A stretch of DNA of 41,095 bases from Bacteroidales bacterium (GCA_017417385.1 JAFPZF010000001.1:1-41095); one strand, 5' to 3'; shown: positions 26,619 to 35,380, counted from the first letter of the stretch. The notes: generated from the letters alone by a model not told the origin. A program made the numbers and translations.

Positions 26619-27599
26619 ATGAGAACAGGAGAGTACATAGTTCCGGAGGGGACGAAGGAGATAGGGAAGTATGCGTTTTCGAGTTGTAGTGGGATGAAGA
26701 GGGTGGTGATACCGGAGGGCGTGGAGAAGATAGGTGAGATGGCGTTCTATGACTGTTGGGACTTGGAGAGCGTGGAGATACCGAGCACTGTCAGTGAGAT
26801 TGACGGCAGTGCGTTCTGGTACGGGCCACATAGTGACGTGTGTGAGTATTGGAGGAAGTTGAAGAGCATAAAGGTGGCGGAGGGTAACAAGGTGTATGAC
26901 AGCAGGGAGGGGTGCAACGCCATCATAGAGACAGCGACGGGGACGCTGATAGTAGGGTGCAAGACGACAGTGATACCGGATGGGGTGAAGGTGATAGGTG
27001 AGCGGGCGTTCTCGAGTGTAGACATTAGGAGAGTGGAGATACCAGATAGCGTGAAGATGATAAGCAGTCTGGCGTTCACGGACTGTCATCGCTTGAAGAC
27101 GATAGTGATAGGTGCTGGAGTGGAGAAGATAGGAGTGGGCGCATTCGAAGGGTGTGACCGCGGGAGGATAACGGTGGCGAAGGGTAACAAGGTGTATGAC
27201 AGCAGGGAGGATTGCAATGGCGTGATAGAGACGGCGACGGGGACGATGGTATTAGGCAGTCGGAACACGGTGATCCCGAAGGGAGTGAAGGCGATAGGAG
27301 ACAGTGTATTTATGTGGAACAGTCCGGCGGAGGTCGTGATACCCGATGGTGTGGAGTGGATAGGCGGGACGGCGTTTGCGGAAGGAGGTCTGCGGAAGAT
27401 AGTGTTGCCCAAGAGCGTGAAGGAGTTGGGGTTCTGGGTGTTTGCAGGTCGCGACAGTCTGAAGGAGATATGGACGGACATAGAGAACCCGACGGACAGC
27501 GACTTCGGTCAGGACAGGATAAGGGTGATGGTGCCGAAGGGGACAGTGGAGAAGTATAGGAAGGCGTGGGGAGAGGAGAATGAGTATGTGGAGATGTGA
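26619..27599 (+). CDS. BspA-type leucine-rich repeat protein
   Basis: A 326-residue protein made almost entirely of LRR_5 (BspA-type, Treponema pallidum-type) repeats: VPEGTKEIGKYAFSSCSGMKRVVIP, VEKIGEMAFYDCWDLESVEIP and about five more. It starts directly at MRTGEYIVPEGTKEIG with no signal peptide, unlike secreted adhesins such as BspA. Two segments (GNKVYDSREGCNAIIETATG and GNKVYDSREDCNGVIETATG) are near-identical also in DNA (about 26883-26944 and 27182-27243), showing a recent internal duplication. The C-terminal module VPKGTVEKYRKAWGEENEYVEM is shared with the broken copy upstream. LRR repeats generally bind proteins; the partner is unknown. Confidence 0.83.
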   Translation: MRTGEYIVPEGTKEIGKYAFSSCSGMKRVVIPEGVEKIGEMAFYDCWDLESVEIPSTVSEIDGSAFWYGPHSDVCEYWRKLKSIKVAEGNKVYDSREGCNAIIETATGTLIVGCKTTVIPDGVKVIGERAFSSVDIRRVEIPDSVKMISSLAFTDCHRLKTIVIGAGVEKIGVGAFEGCDRGRITVAKGNKVYDSREDCNGVIETATGTMVLGSRNTVIPKGVKAIGDSVFMWNSPAEVVIPDGVEWIGGTAFAEGGLRKIVLPKSVKELGFWVFAGRDSLKEIWTDIENPTDSDFGQDRIRVMVPKGTVEKYRKAWGEENEYVEM

Positions 27600-27674
27600 G
27601 GGTGGTGAATGGAGAAGGGAAGAGAGGGGAGAAGAAGGAAGGACGAAGGGAAAGAGAAGGGAAGAAGGGGGATG

Positions 27675-28961
27675 TTAGTCGTGATAGAAGTCGAAGATAG
27701 GGGCGACGATGGTCGGGCGGCGCCAGGAGATAGAGACATTGAGACCGAGTTGGCGTAGCTCGTCGATAATAGCATCGAGGTAGGAGTCGGAGGAGAAGCG
27801 TTGCATCAGACTGAGGTTGAAGCGACCGCCGGTGGCGTTGAGTTCGAGCATAAGAGCATAGTCAGTGTCGATCTCAGTACTCATGTCGATGACGTATTGT
27901 TCGGCGGCGCCGAAGTTAGACTTACCAACATAGCTCATGCAGAAGGTGCCAGTCTCCTTGACATTCTTGCTGAAGCCCTGCATAGCCTGTTGACGGGCAG
28001 CGGCAGTCGGCATCTTGTCGAACATATCCATGCAGTCCTTCAGTCGCCAGAACATAGCGGTGACGTTGTCAGGGGAAGCCTGTTCGGCGACCATGTCCTT
28101 GATTTTGCCAGCCTGTTCGTCGATGGACAGCTTCTGTATGTCCTCGGTGATGAGCATACGGATGCCGGAGACGATAGACTTGTAGGTGAGGGGAGTGCCG
28201 AGCGGCTTTCTGAGGTTGATAGCGAGGATAGCCATAGGTGCGGCGTCCTTGCAGTCCTGGTGAAGGCGTGCGACGGCTCGGGCCATTACCAAAGTGAGCA
28301 TCTTAGCAGGCGTCGTCCCGTGCGAGGAGACACATTTCATCATCTGCTCCTCGTCGACCTGCAGGAACACAGTCTCCAGAGTGCTGGAGATAGGCGTCAC
28401 GCCATCTGCGTAGAGGTTGATAGCGCGAGGAGTGGAAGGAACGATGACCGGGTTGAGCTTCTCGGGGTGAGGCAGCAGGGCCGGGTCTTCATATTCCTTG
28501 GGGCTTATAGCATCCCCGGCGACGTAGATGCCTTCGCGGCTAAGCGTATTGTCGTAACGGCGGCGGCAGTACTCGTAGAGAAGAGTACGCAGGACGTTGT
28601 AGGCGCCCATGCCGTCGGTCAGACCGTGGAAGAAGTCGATAGCGAGGTAGTTGTCCCAAGCGGAGAAGGCGAGCAGATGGAAGTTCGATTCAGGGCTAAG
28701 AAGGCGTGCAGGCTTGATAGTCGGCGTTACGACCCACGGAAGGTCGTTGTCTTCAGCGCCAAAGAATTCAGAATTATCAGCGTCGACATACTTCTGGACC
28801 TTCATGCACATGTAGGGATAACGTTTCTGAGCTGCAGCCACAGCCTCGACAATCATATCCCTATCGATGTCGTCTCGCAACTTGAGGGTCATGCGCACAG
28901 TGCAACAGTGTTCTTGAGTTGCCCAGTATAAGTGCATGCGCTCGCTATATAACCTTCTCAT
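27675..28961 (-). CDS. CAT-superfamily acyltransferase (condensation/alcohol acetyltransferase-like)
   Basis: A 428-residue cytoplasmic protein. The catalytic HXXXDG motif of the chloramphenicol-acetyltransferase/condensation superfamily is FFHGLTDGMGAYN (His 112, Asp 116). The first half opens with LYWATQEHCCTVRMTLKLRD and AAAQKRYPYMCMKVQ, and the second half holds the bridging GTFCMSYVGKSNFG stretch. Related enzymes acetylate alcohols or link acyl groups in lipid or secondary-metabolite synthesis; no carrier-protein gene is near, so the substrate is unknown. No -7 box is evident in the 40 bp before the start; hairpin array A occupies the region upstream. The 75 bp after the LRR gene are purine-rich and empty. 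Confidence 0.75.
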   Translation of the reverse strand: MRRLYSERMHLYWATQEHCCTVRMTLKLRDDIDRDMIVEAVAAAQKRYPYMCMKVQKYVDADNSEFFGAEDNDLPWVVTPTIKPARLLSPESNFHLLAFSAWDNYLAIDFFHGLTDGMGAYNVLRTLLYEYCRRRYDNTLSREGIYVAGDAISPKEYEDPALLPHPEKLNPVIVPSTPRAINLYADGVTPISSTLETVFLQVDEEQMMKCVSSHGTTPAKMLTLVMARAVARLHQDCKDAAPMAILAINLRKPLGTPLTYKSIVSGIRMLITEDIQKLSIDEQAGKIKDMVAEQASPDNVTAMFWRLKDCMDMFDKMPTAAARQQAMQGFSKNVKETGTFCMSYVGKSNFGAAEQYVIDMSTEIDTDYALMLELNATGGRFNLSLMQRFSSDSYLDAIIDELRQLGLNVSISWRRPTIVAPIFDFYHD

Positions 28962-28981
28962 CTTATTGTATTTATGTTTAG

Positions 28982-29235
28982 GAAACTTCTATAAATTGCT
29001 TTTTCTTCGTTGTACTTCGGACTTTGAAATCCTCATGTAGCTTCGCTGACCTTTCTCACGCTCGGCATAACGAGCAAGCTCGTTCTGCTCTCACTTAATC
29101 GAAAGGTTTCCTACAGTACACTCCGGTATTCAAAGCCTAGTACGCCTTGGCTACGCCTCATGTGCTCACGCTCGGCAATTAGAGCAAGCTCTATTGCGCT
29201 CGCTTAATCGCACAAGTGAAAAATCTAATTTCTAG
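28982..29235 (+). repeat. hairpin-unit array A (254 bp)
   Basis: First of two related intergenic arrays. Both begin GAAACTTCTATAAATTGC and end with CACAAGTGAAAAAYCTAATTT then CTAG. Array A has two units. Unit 1 has mini-hairpin AGCTTCGCT (29039-29047), closing stem ACCTTTC/GAAAGGT (29049-29055 and 29101-29107) and core AACGAGC-AA-GCTCGTT (29069-29084). Unit 2 has mini-hairpin GGCTACGCC (29149-29157), closing stem TGTG/CACA (29161-29164 and 29211-29214) and core TAGAGC-AA-GCTCTA (29180-29193). Unit 1 is enclosed by CTTTGAA/TTCAAAG (29022-29028 and 29129-29135) and TGTAG/CTACA (29036-29040 and 29111-29115). The array lies between the acyltransferase start and the ABC-F gene end. Confidence 0.85.
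28987..29005. repeat. array A left terminal inverted repeat
   Basis: TTCTATAAATTGCTTTTTC. The reverse complement of 29218-29237 is TTCTAGAAATTAGATTTTTC, which matches it apart from a few mismatches and one gap. Array B keeps the same ends (40394-40412 and 40833-40850). Confidence 0.6.
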
Positions 29236-29283
29236 AACTCCCCTTTAGTCTTCAAACATGTGGGGAGAAGGAAGCGAATGTGG

Positions 29284-31254
29284 TTAGTTTTGCAGAGTCT
29301 CCAGTTCCTCTTGTTTTTCAGTCCAGACCGTCATGTAGTTCTCGAGGAGGGTAGAGAGTTCCGCATGGCGGTTGGAGAGTTCGAGGGCCTTGTTGTTGTC
29401 GGAGCAGTTGTTGAGCTGCTGTTCGACAGACTTCAGTTCAGCTTCCGTCTTGGCGATGTTGTCCTCAGCCTCCTTGACAGCCTTGGAGAGCTTGTTGATC
29501 TTGCGGTCGAGCTCCTTTTTCTGTTCGTAGGAGAGTGTCTGGACGGGAGCCTTAGCGGGCTTCTCCTCAACCTTAGGGGTTGGGGCGGGAGCCGTTTTTG
29601 CCGGCTTAGAGTCCTGGCGGCGCATAGCTTCGAGTTCCTTGAGCGACTCCATCTTACGTTCGCGGAGGAAGTCGTAGATGCCACCGATATGGAGTTTCAT
29701 CTTACCTCCACGGAACTCGTACATCTTGTTGACGAGGCCGTCGAGGAACTCACGGTCGTGGCTGACGACGATGACAGTCCCGTTGAAGTCCTTGATAGCC
29801 TGCTTGAGAATCTCCTTGGAGCGGATATCGAGGTGGTTGGTAGGCTCGTCGAGGATGAGGAGGTTGACGGGCTCGAGGAGGAGGCGAATCATAGCGAGGC
29901 GGGTACGCTCGCCGCCGGAGAGGACGCCGACCTTCTTGTCGATATCTTCGCCGGAGAACATGAAGGCGCCGAGGATGTCGCGTATCTTAGTACGGATATC
30001 GCCGACGGCTACGCGGTCGACAGTATCGAAGACAGTATCCTCCGGGTTGAGGAGGTCAGCCTGATTCTGGGCGAAGTAGCCAATCTTGACAGCGTGGCCG
30101 AGGACGATCTCGCCCTTGTACTCCAGTTCGCGCATAATCATGCGTGCCATAGTCGTCTTACCCTCGCCGTTGCGGCCGACGAAAGCCACCTTCTCTCCAC
30201 GTTCGATCTCGAAGTCGACGTCGTTGAGGACAGTATGGTCGCCAAAGGCCTTGGAGACGTGCTTACCGCGGACAGTAATGACGCCTGAGTGAGGTGCAGG
30301 GGGGAATTTGATATTGAGGGCGGACTTGTCGAAGTCGTCGACCTGGATGCGCTCCAGTTTCTCGAGCTGCTTGATACGGCTCTGGACCTGGACAGACTTC
30401 GTCGCCTTGTAGCGGAAGCGCTCGATAAACTTCTCAGTGTCCTCGATCATCTTCTGCTGGTTGCGGTAGGCGTTCATCTGCTGCTCGAAGCGTTCCTGGC
30501 GGAGGATGAGGTATTTAGAGTAGTTCGCCTTGTAGTCGTAGATCTTGCCGAGGACGATCTCGATAGTGCGGGTCGTCACATTGTCGAGGAAGGCGCGGTC
30601 GTGGGATATGACGACGACGGCGCCGGAGTAATCCTTGAGGAAGTCCTCGAGCCACTGGATAGACTCGATGTCGAGGTGGTTGGTAGGCTCGTCGAGGAGG
30701 ATGATGTCAGGGTGGGAGAGAAGAATCTTGGCGAGCTCGATACGCATACGCCAGCCGCCGGAGAACTCCCTCGTCTCGCGGGTGAAGTCAGTGCGCTCGA
30801 AGCCGAGACCCTTGAGAGTCAGCTCTATTTCAGCCTTATAGTTGTCGGCGCCGACGAGGCTGAGGCGTTCAGTCTTTTCGGAGAGTCGGGTGAGGAAGTC
30901 CATATAGTCGTCGCTCTCGTAGTCAGTACGGGTAGCGAGTTCTTCGTTGAGGCGGTCGACTTCCGCCTGAAGGTTTTTAAGTTCGGCGAAGGCAGTCTCA
31001 GCCTCCTCGAAGACAGTCTTAGTGTCGCCGTAGGTCATGTGCTGAGGAAGGTAGCCGATGCGGTAGCCCTTAGGGATGGTGACCGAGCCTGATGTTGGAG
31101 GCTGGATGCCGCATATCACCTTGAGCATAGTGGACTTGCCGGCGCCGTTCTTGCCGGTCAGACCGATTCTGTCCTTGTCTCCGACGTTGAACTGAAGGTT
31201 GTCAAAAAGGGTGAAGCCACCGAAGGAGACAGTCAGTTTGTTAATTGCAATCAT
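29284..31254 (-). CDS. ABC-F family ATPase
   Basis: A 656-residue cytoplasmic protein with two ABC domains and no membrane part. Domain 1: Walker A GKNGAGKST (34-42), signature FSGGWRMRIELAK, Walker B IILLDEPTNHLD. Domain 2: Walker A GRNGEGKTT (about 358-366), signature LSGGERTRLAMIRL, LLILDEPTNHLD. Between them lies the ABC-F linker with long charged helices (RFRYKATKSVQVQSRIKQLEKLE). The C-terminus (about 570-656) is a proline/alanine tether followed by a coiled coil, as in Uup. ABC-F proteins act on the ribosome during translation; Uup-like members also affect transposon excision. Second gene of the LysM operon, starting 18 bp after the LysM stop. A weak hairpin CTCCCC/GGGGAG (29238-29267) follows it. 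Confidence 0.93.
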   Translation of the reverse strand: MIAINKLTVSFGGFTLFDNLQFNVGDKDRIGLTGKNGAGKSTMLKVICGIQPPTSGSVTIPKGYRIGYLPQHMTYGDTKTVFEEAETAFAELKNLQAEVDRLNEELATRTDYESDDYMDFLTRLSEKTERLSLVGADNYKAEIELTLKGLGFERTDFTRETREFSGGWRMRIELAKILLSHPDIILLDEPTNHLDIESIQWLEDFLKDYSGAVVVISHDRAFLDNVTTRTIEIVLGKIYDYKANYSKYLILRQERFEQQMNAYRNQQKMIEDTEKFIERFRYKATKSVQVQSRIKQLEKLERIQVDDFDKSALNIKFPPAPHSGVITVRGKHVSKAFGDHTVLNDVDFEIERGEKVAFVGRNGEGKTTMARMIMRELEYKGEIVLGHAVKIGYFAQNQADLLNPEDTVFDTVDRVAVGDIRTKIRDILGAFMFSGEDIDKKVGVLSGGERTRLAMIRLLLEPVNLLILDEPTNHLDIRSKEILKQAIKDFNGTVIVVSHDREFLDGLVNKMYEFRGGKMKLHIGGIYDFLRERKMESLKELEAMRRQDSKPAKTAPAPTPKVEEKPAKAPVQTLSYEQKKELDRKINKLSKAVKEAEDNIAKTEAELKSVEQQLNNCSDNNKALELSNRHAELSTLLENYMTVWTEKQEELETLQN

Positions 31255-31272
31255 TTATAGACAATCGAAATT

Positions 31273-33678
31273 TTATTGAATAACGTTGATATTGGCCACT
31301 CTCACAGTGCCATCGACGTTGAAAGAAATCTTTTTAAGACCCACGTTGACCCAGCCGCCCCAGTTGGTGAGGCTACGGAAGAAGAAGTTGCTCTGGAGCT
31401 GAGTGCTCTTGACCTCGTTGATACGGCGGTAGAAGTTCTTGCCGAGGGAGAGGCGAGCGTTGACGAAGAACATAGCGATGTCGTAGCCCCAGAGGCCATA
31501 CTCCGAGAAGCCCGACATAGACTTCAGGCGCTGGAAGTAGGGTCTGATGGCGACAGGCTCAGTCTCGTAGAGTTCGCGATACTTCTCGATGATGTAGTTA
31601 GCCTTCGGGTCGTCGTAGTCGACGGCGTAGGTCGAGAAGATCTGAGTCGACAGTTTGTGGAAGACGTCGTACTCGATAGTATTGAAGGCGAGGTAGTTGG
31701 AAGTAGCGAGGAGGCGCGTGCGCAGTTCGGGGTGAGCCTCGAGGCAGCCAGCCATAGAGACGATGACGCTATTGACACGTGCCTCGTCGGTCGTCGGGAG
31801 GACGATACAATTCTTCTTCTCGATGCTGAGAGCGGAGATGAAGGCGTCAGTCTTACTCGTATTGTAGTCGTGCTCAACGTATTCGATGCCCAGTTCGGCG
31901 CATTTACTCTTGAAGAATTCGACCCTTTTCTTGTCGGAACTGCTCTTAGTATTCGGTGAGATGATAATCATCTTGTCGCCCGCGATACGGCAGTCCTCGA
32001 GGATCTGAGCGTCCATGGCGCAAGTCGAGATAGTGTCGATATAGCTAGCCTGGAAGATGAAGGGGTTGTGGATCAGGTTGCTATCAGCCTGAGCGAAGGG
32101 GAGGACGAGGGGAACGTGGTGAGTCTCACTATAACGGAAGACGTCTGGCATCTCGGTGAGGTGGGCGGGACCGATGATAAGGTCTGGGGTGGAGGAGGCG
32201 GCCGTCAGCTGGTTGACAGCATCGAGGCGGGAGTTAGTGTCGTAGACCTTGAGGGAGATGTTGGCGCCGGCGGAGGCGAGACTATCCAGAGCGAGGCGGA
32301 CACCCTCGAAGAACTCGACGTAGCGGCGAGGCTTGAAGTCGAAAGACCTATTGTCTATATTGACGCCGGAGGCGCGGAGCCTGCTGAGCTCGGTCGTAGC
32401 GTCGAAGGGGAGCATGAGGAAGACGTTGATAGTCGGCTTGCCGTCGCGGACGTAGTCGTAGTCTGCATTGATAGCGCTGAAGGGGTTGTCTGACCTGTTG
32501 CCGATGAAAGACGTGTCGGTCGTAGCCGGGGCGGATATCTCGTTTTCAACGACTTGAGGGATGCGGAGGAGCATACCCTTCTTGAGGTCGGAAGGTGAGA
32601 TATTGTCGTTGGCGGCGCGGAGGTCGTCGACAGAGATGTCGTAGTGTGCGGCTATCGAGAAGAGCGTCTCACGGCGTCCGACAGTATGCTCCTTGTAGAT
32701 GACATGTGACAGGGCGACCTTCTTAGGCACGGCGATAATCTGACCGATGCTCAGCTTGTTCCAGTCGACGCCAGGGTTGACAGCCTGAATCTTGTCTTGA
32801 AGGATGTCGTAGCGGATAGTCAGCGAGAAGAGCGTCTCGCCCGGCTGCATACGGTGGTAGACGAAAGAGTCGTCCTCGTCTGGAATCTGAGAAGAGGGGA
32901 TGCGGATGACGGAGCCTACGGGGAGCGATGAGGCGTTGAGGGAGAGGTTGGCCTCGGATATCTGCTGTGGCTTGACGCCATAGCGGCGGCCGATAGAGTA
33001 GAGCGTCTCGCCGGGCTCGATAGTATGGAGGACGTAGGTCGTGATAGCCGAGTTGAGAGGGACGTTGACGATGTCGCCCTCCTTGAGGACAGCCCCGACG
33101 TTGGGGTTGAGCTTCATAAACTGCGGGATAGTGAGGCCGTGGGCCTTGGCGACAGAGTAGAGAGTATCGCCTTTCTTGATGACGTAGCCGACAGTTGCGT
33201 TGGTAGGCTGGGGAACGGGAGAAGTGGAAGGCTGCTGAGGTTTCTCGTTGTCGGAGGAGAAGACCCTCAGTTGCTGACCTTCGCGGACGCCAGAGGCGAC
33301 ATCCGGGTTGAGCTGGATCAGCTGAGGAAGTGTCATGTCGTAGAGCCTAGAGATAGAGAAGGCCGTCTGTCCGGCGGTGACGACGTGGATCTTAGTCGGG
33401 CGGTTCTCGTCGTTAGCCTCCTGGATAGCCTCCTGGGACTTCATCGGGATGCGGATAGTGACGCCCTCGACGAGGCCAGTCTTGCGTAGGTCTGGGTTGG
33501 CGATGATGATCTCCTCCTGAGAGACGCCGTAGTTGACGCTCAGACGGTAGAAGCCTTCGCCCTTGGCGACGGTATGAAGTCGGTAAGCCTTGCCGTTCTC
33601 GGTGATAATCTGCTGTGCGGAGGCGCAGATAGAGAAGAGTAGAGAAAGGGCGAGAAGGTATCTATGTATGGTCATCAT
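31273..33678 (-). CDS. six-LysM protein with periplasmic-binding-protein-like domain
   Basis: An 801-residue exported protein (signal peptide MMTIHRYLLALSLLFSICASA). Six LysM domains lie at about 33-78, 97-139, 164-207, 214-260, 274-318 and 329-374, each of the type GDTLYSVAKAHGLTIPQFMKLNP. Residues about 405-795 form a type-I periplasmic-binding-protein-like domain (INVFLMLPFD, LDSLASAGANISLKVYDTNS, DLIIGPAHLTEMPDV, IISPNTKSSSDKKR). LysM binds peptidoglycan, so the protein is probably anchored to the cell wall and senses or scaffolds there; a transport role is unlikely without permease genes. It heads the operon with the ABC-F gene. The second ATG (33675) is an alternative start. Confidence 0.9.
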   Translation of the reverse strand: MMTIHRYLLALSLLFSICASAQQIITENGKAYRLHTVAKGEGFYRLSVNYGVSQEEIIIANPDLRKTGLVEGVTIRIPMKSQEAIQEANDENRPTKIHVVTAGQTAFSISRLYDMTLPQLIQLNPDVASGVREGQQLRVFSSDNEKPQQPSTSPVPQPTNATVGYVIKKGDTLYSVAKAHGLTIPQFMKLNPNVGAVLKEGDIVNVPLNSAITTYVLHTIEPGETLYSIGRRYGVKPQQISEANLSLNASSLPVGSVIRIPSSQIPDEDDSFVYHRMQPGETLFSLTIRYDILQDKIQAVNPGVDWNKLSIGQIIAVPKKVALSHVIYKEHTVGRRETLFSIAAHYDISVDDLRAANDNISPSDLKKGMLLRIPQVVENEISAPATTDTSFIGNRSDNPFSAINADYDYVRDGKPTINVFLMLPFDATTELSRLRASGVNIDNRSFDFKPRRYVEFFEGVRLALDSLASAGANISLKVYDTNSRLDAVNQLTAASSTPDLIIGPAHLTEMPDVFRYSETHHVPLVLPFAQADSNLIHNPFIFQASYIDTISTCAMDAQILEDCRIAGDKMIIISPNTKSSSDKKRVEFFKSKCAELGIEYVEHDYNTSKTDAFISALSIEKKNCIVLPTTDEARVNSVIVSMAGCLEAHPELRTRLLATSNYLAFNTIEYDVFHKLSTQIFSTYAVDYDDPKANYIIEKYRELYETEPVAIRPYFQRLKSMSGFSEYGLWGYDIAMFFVNARLSLGKNFYRRINEVKSTQLQSNFFFRSLTNWGGWVNVGLKKISFNVDGTVRVANINVIQ

Positions 33679-33705
33679 TGTCGTCGCATTTTTTCATTCG
33701 GCGCC

Positions 33706-33713
33706 CAAAGTTA
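33706..33713 (-). promoter_or_regulatory. -7 box TAACTTTG for LysM-ABC-F operon
   Basis: On the - strand TAACTTTG lies 28 bp before the ATG at 33678. Confidence 0.65.
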
Positions 33714-33740
33714 GTACAAATGTGTGACATAGGAAAGGGG

Positions 33741-33846
33741 AAAGGGCTAATACAATTAGGAATGAGGAATTAGGAGGGGAAGTTAACATAAGAGGGGAAA
33801 GGGCTAATACAGGGCTAACCTAATTGGCAATTAGGGATTAGGAAGG
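33741..33846. repeat. intergenic AATTAGG-type repeat block, copy 2
   Basis: Two runs of AAAGGGCTAATACA, the second followed by GGGCTAACC and CAATTAGGGATTAGG as in copy 1 at 23652-23720. It is immediately followed by the 9-bp tandem array. Confidence 0.7.
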
Positions 33847-33880
33847 GGGAATGAGGGCGGAGGGGGAATGAGGAAGTTTA

Positions 33881-34130
33881 TCGGAGTCGTCGGAGTCGTC
33901 AGAGTCGTCGGAAGGGTCGGAGTTGTCGGAAGGGTTGGAGTTGTCGGAGGTCTCGGAGTTGTCGGAGTTGTCGGAGTTGTCGGAAGGGTCGGAGGGGTCG
34001 GAGTCGTCGGAGTCGTCAGAGTCGTCGGAGTCGTCAGAGTCGTCGGAGTCGTCGGAATCGTCGGAAGGGTCGGAGTTGTCGGAAGGGTCGGAGTCGTCGG
34101 TGGGGTCAGAAGGGTCGGAGTCGTCGGAGG
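33881..34130. repeat. 9-bp tandem repeat array TCGGAGTCG/TCGGAGTTG
   Basis: About 28 imperfect copies of a 9-mer, mostly TCGGAGTCG, TCGGAGTTG, TCAGAGTCG or TCGGAAGGG. The unit has no stop in any frame, so it yields low-complexity frames (Ser-Glu-rich on +, Asp-Ser-rich on -) without being a gene. A shorter array of the same unit lies at 40972-41060. Confidence 0.9.
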
Positions 34131-34236
34131 AACGGACGAGGGAGCAAAGAAATGAATTGCAAACAGGGAAGAAGGGACGGGAGGCGGGGAGAGAAAAAAA
34201 CGGGGGGAGAGATGTCGGATATTGGGGAGTAGTGTG

Positions 34237-34244
34237 TAAATTTG
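34237..34244 (+). promoter_or_regulatory. -7 box TAAATTTG for lipase gene
   Basis: TAAATTTG lies 15 bp before the ATG at 34259 and downstream of the tandem array, so the array is not part of the protein. Confidence 0.65.
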
Positions 34245-34258
34245 CGAAAAAAGGAAAG

Positions 34259-35380
34259 ATGATAGGAAGAAGCGGAGAGAAATCTCGGGGCGTCGCAGAG
34301 AGGTGCTTGATGTTGGCGGTGATGTTGACGGTGACGGTCGTCGGCATGGGTCAGCAGTTGAAGGCGGGGTTTGACATAGAGGAGTATCTCGAGTGTCTCA
34401 GGGTGTCGTCGCACATGGACTCGTTGCGAGTAGAGGCCAAGTATCTGAGCAGCGAGCCGAGGCACAGTCGGCAGGTATATACAGCTGGGGAGGTAGGATT
34501 TGACAACTCGTGGGAGCTCTGGCAGGACACGAAGAGCGGGACGGCGCTGATCATGATGAGGGCGACGGTCAGCACGATGTCGAGCTGGGGTGCGAACTTC
34601 AATGCCGGGATGGTGTCGGCGAAGGGCGTCATAGACATAGGGCGGAAGGTCCGCTATGACTATTGCGAGGACAGCACGGCGCACGTACACGGAGGATGGA
34701 CGGCGGGCATGGCATACATGCAGGACGACATATTGCAGAAAGTAGATTCGCTCGTCAAGGCGGGAGTCAGAGACTTCATAGTATCGGGGCATAGTCAGGG
34801 CGGGGCGCTGAGCCAGTTGACGACGGCGATGCTCAGGAGGTGTCAGGCGACGGGCAGACTCCCGAAAGACCTAAGGATCAAGACGTATAGCAGTGCGGCG
34901 CCGAAGACCGGGGACTACCTTTTCGCGATGCATTATGAGAACATGACGGGGGACTGGGCGTTCACGGTCGTCAATCCCGACGACTGGGTGCCGGAGACAC
35001 CGCTGAGCGTCCAGAGGACATCCGACTTTCGGCCGACGAACCCATTTGCGCAGATAGACGACCTGTTGTCGTCGACGAGTGGCGGGACACGGCTGAAGCT
35101 GAAGTTCGTCTATAAGAAGATAAGCAAGCCGGGGAACAAGGAGGTCGAGAACCTGACGAAATACCTCGGGAAGACCGTAGGCGGAATGCTGGCGGACGGC
35201 AAGAAAGGGTATGTGGCGCCGGAGTATCAGAACGTTGCTAACTACAGCAGAGTCGGTCGGGCGATCATATTGATGCCTGGTCAGGACTATTATAAAGTGC
35301 ATCCGCGGGCCTCGAAGGACGTCTTCGAGCATCACCAGTACGTCTCGTACGAGATGCTGGCGGAGCGGTACGGAAAATAG
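34259..35380 (+). CDS. lipase class 3 family protein, exported
   Basis: A 373-residue protein with an N-terminal export signal (about 14-32, RCLMLAVMLTVTVVGMGQQ). The alpha/beta-hydrolase core has the nucleophile elbow VSGHSQGGALSQL (Ser about 179), the likely acid in VVNPDDWVPE (about 240) and the His in FEHHQYVSYEML (about 358). This is the triad order of class 3 lipases (PF01764). A substrate such as acylglycerol or phospholipid is inferred. The frame is open far upstream through the tandem repeat, but the -7 box fixes the start at 34259. It heads a tight + strand run with the GNAT and HAD genes. Confidence 0.85.
   Translation: MIGRSGEKSRGVAERCLMLAVMLTVTVVGMGQQLKAGFDIEEYLECLRVSSHMDSLRVEAKYLSSEPRHSRQVYTAGEVGFDNSWELWQDTKSGTALIMMRATVSTMSSWGANFNAGMVSAKGVIDIGRKVRYDYCEDSTAHVHGGWTAGMAYMQDDILQKVDSLVKAGVRDFIVSGHSQGGALSQLTTAMLRRCQATGRLPKDLRIKTYSSAAPKTGDYLFAMHYENMTGDWAFTVVNPDDWVPETPLSVQRTSDFRPTNPFAQIDDLLSSTSGGTRLKLKFVYKKISKPGNKEVENLTKYLGKTVGGMLADGKKGYVAPEYQNVANYSRVGRAIILMPGQDYYKVHPRASKDVFEHHQYVSYEMLAERYGK

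Larger units (their letters stand above)
33679..34258. other. 580-bp intergenic region with divergent promoters and two repeat types
   Basis: From left to right: the -7 box of the LysM gene (33706-33713), AATTAGG-type repeats (33741-33846), a 9-bp tandem array (33881-34130), and the -7 box of the lipase gene (34237-34244). No gene is supported. Confidence 0.75.

Noticed and set aside
28982-29235. Array A as a short coding gene
   Set aside because: The units can be read in frame as Leu/Ser-rich peptide, but there is no start with promoter, and the changes keep base pairing rather than codons.
33881-34130. Possible CRISPR array
   Set aside because: The 9-bp units abut one another without spacers, and no cas genes are present.
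33923-34258. Ser-Glu repeat extension of the lipase protein
   Set aside because: In frame with the lipase, but a -7 promoter at 34237-34244 and a signal peptide at 34259 place the start after the repeat.
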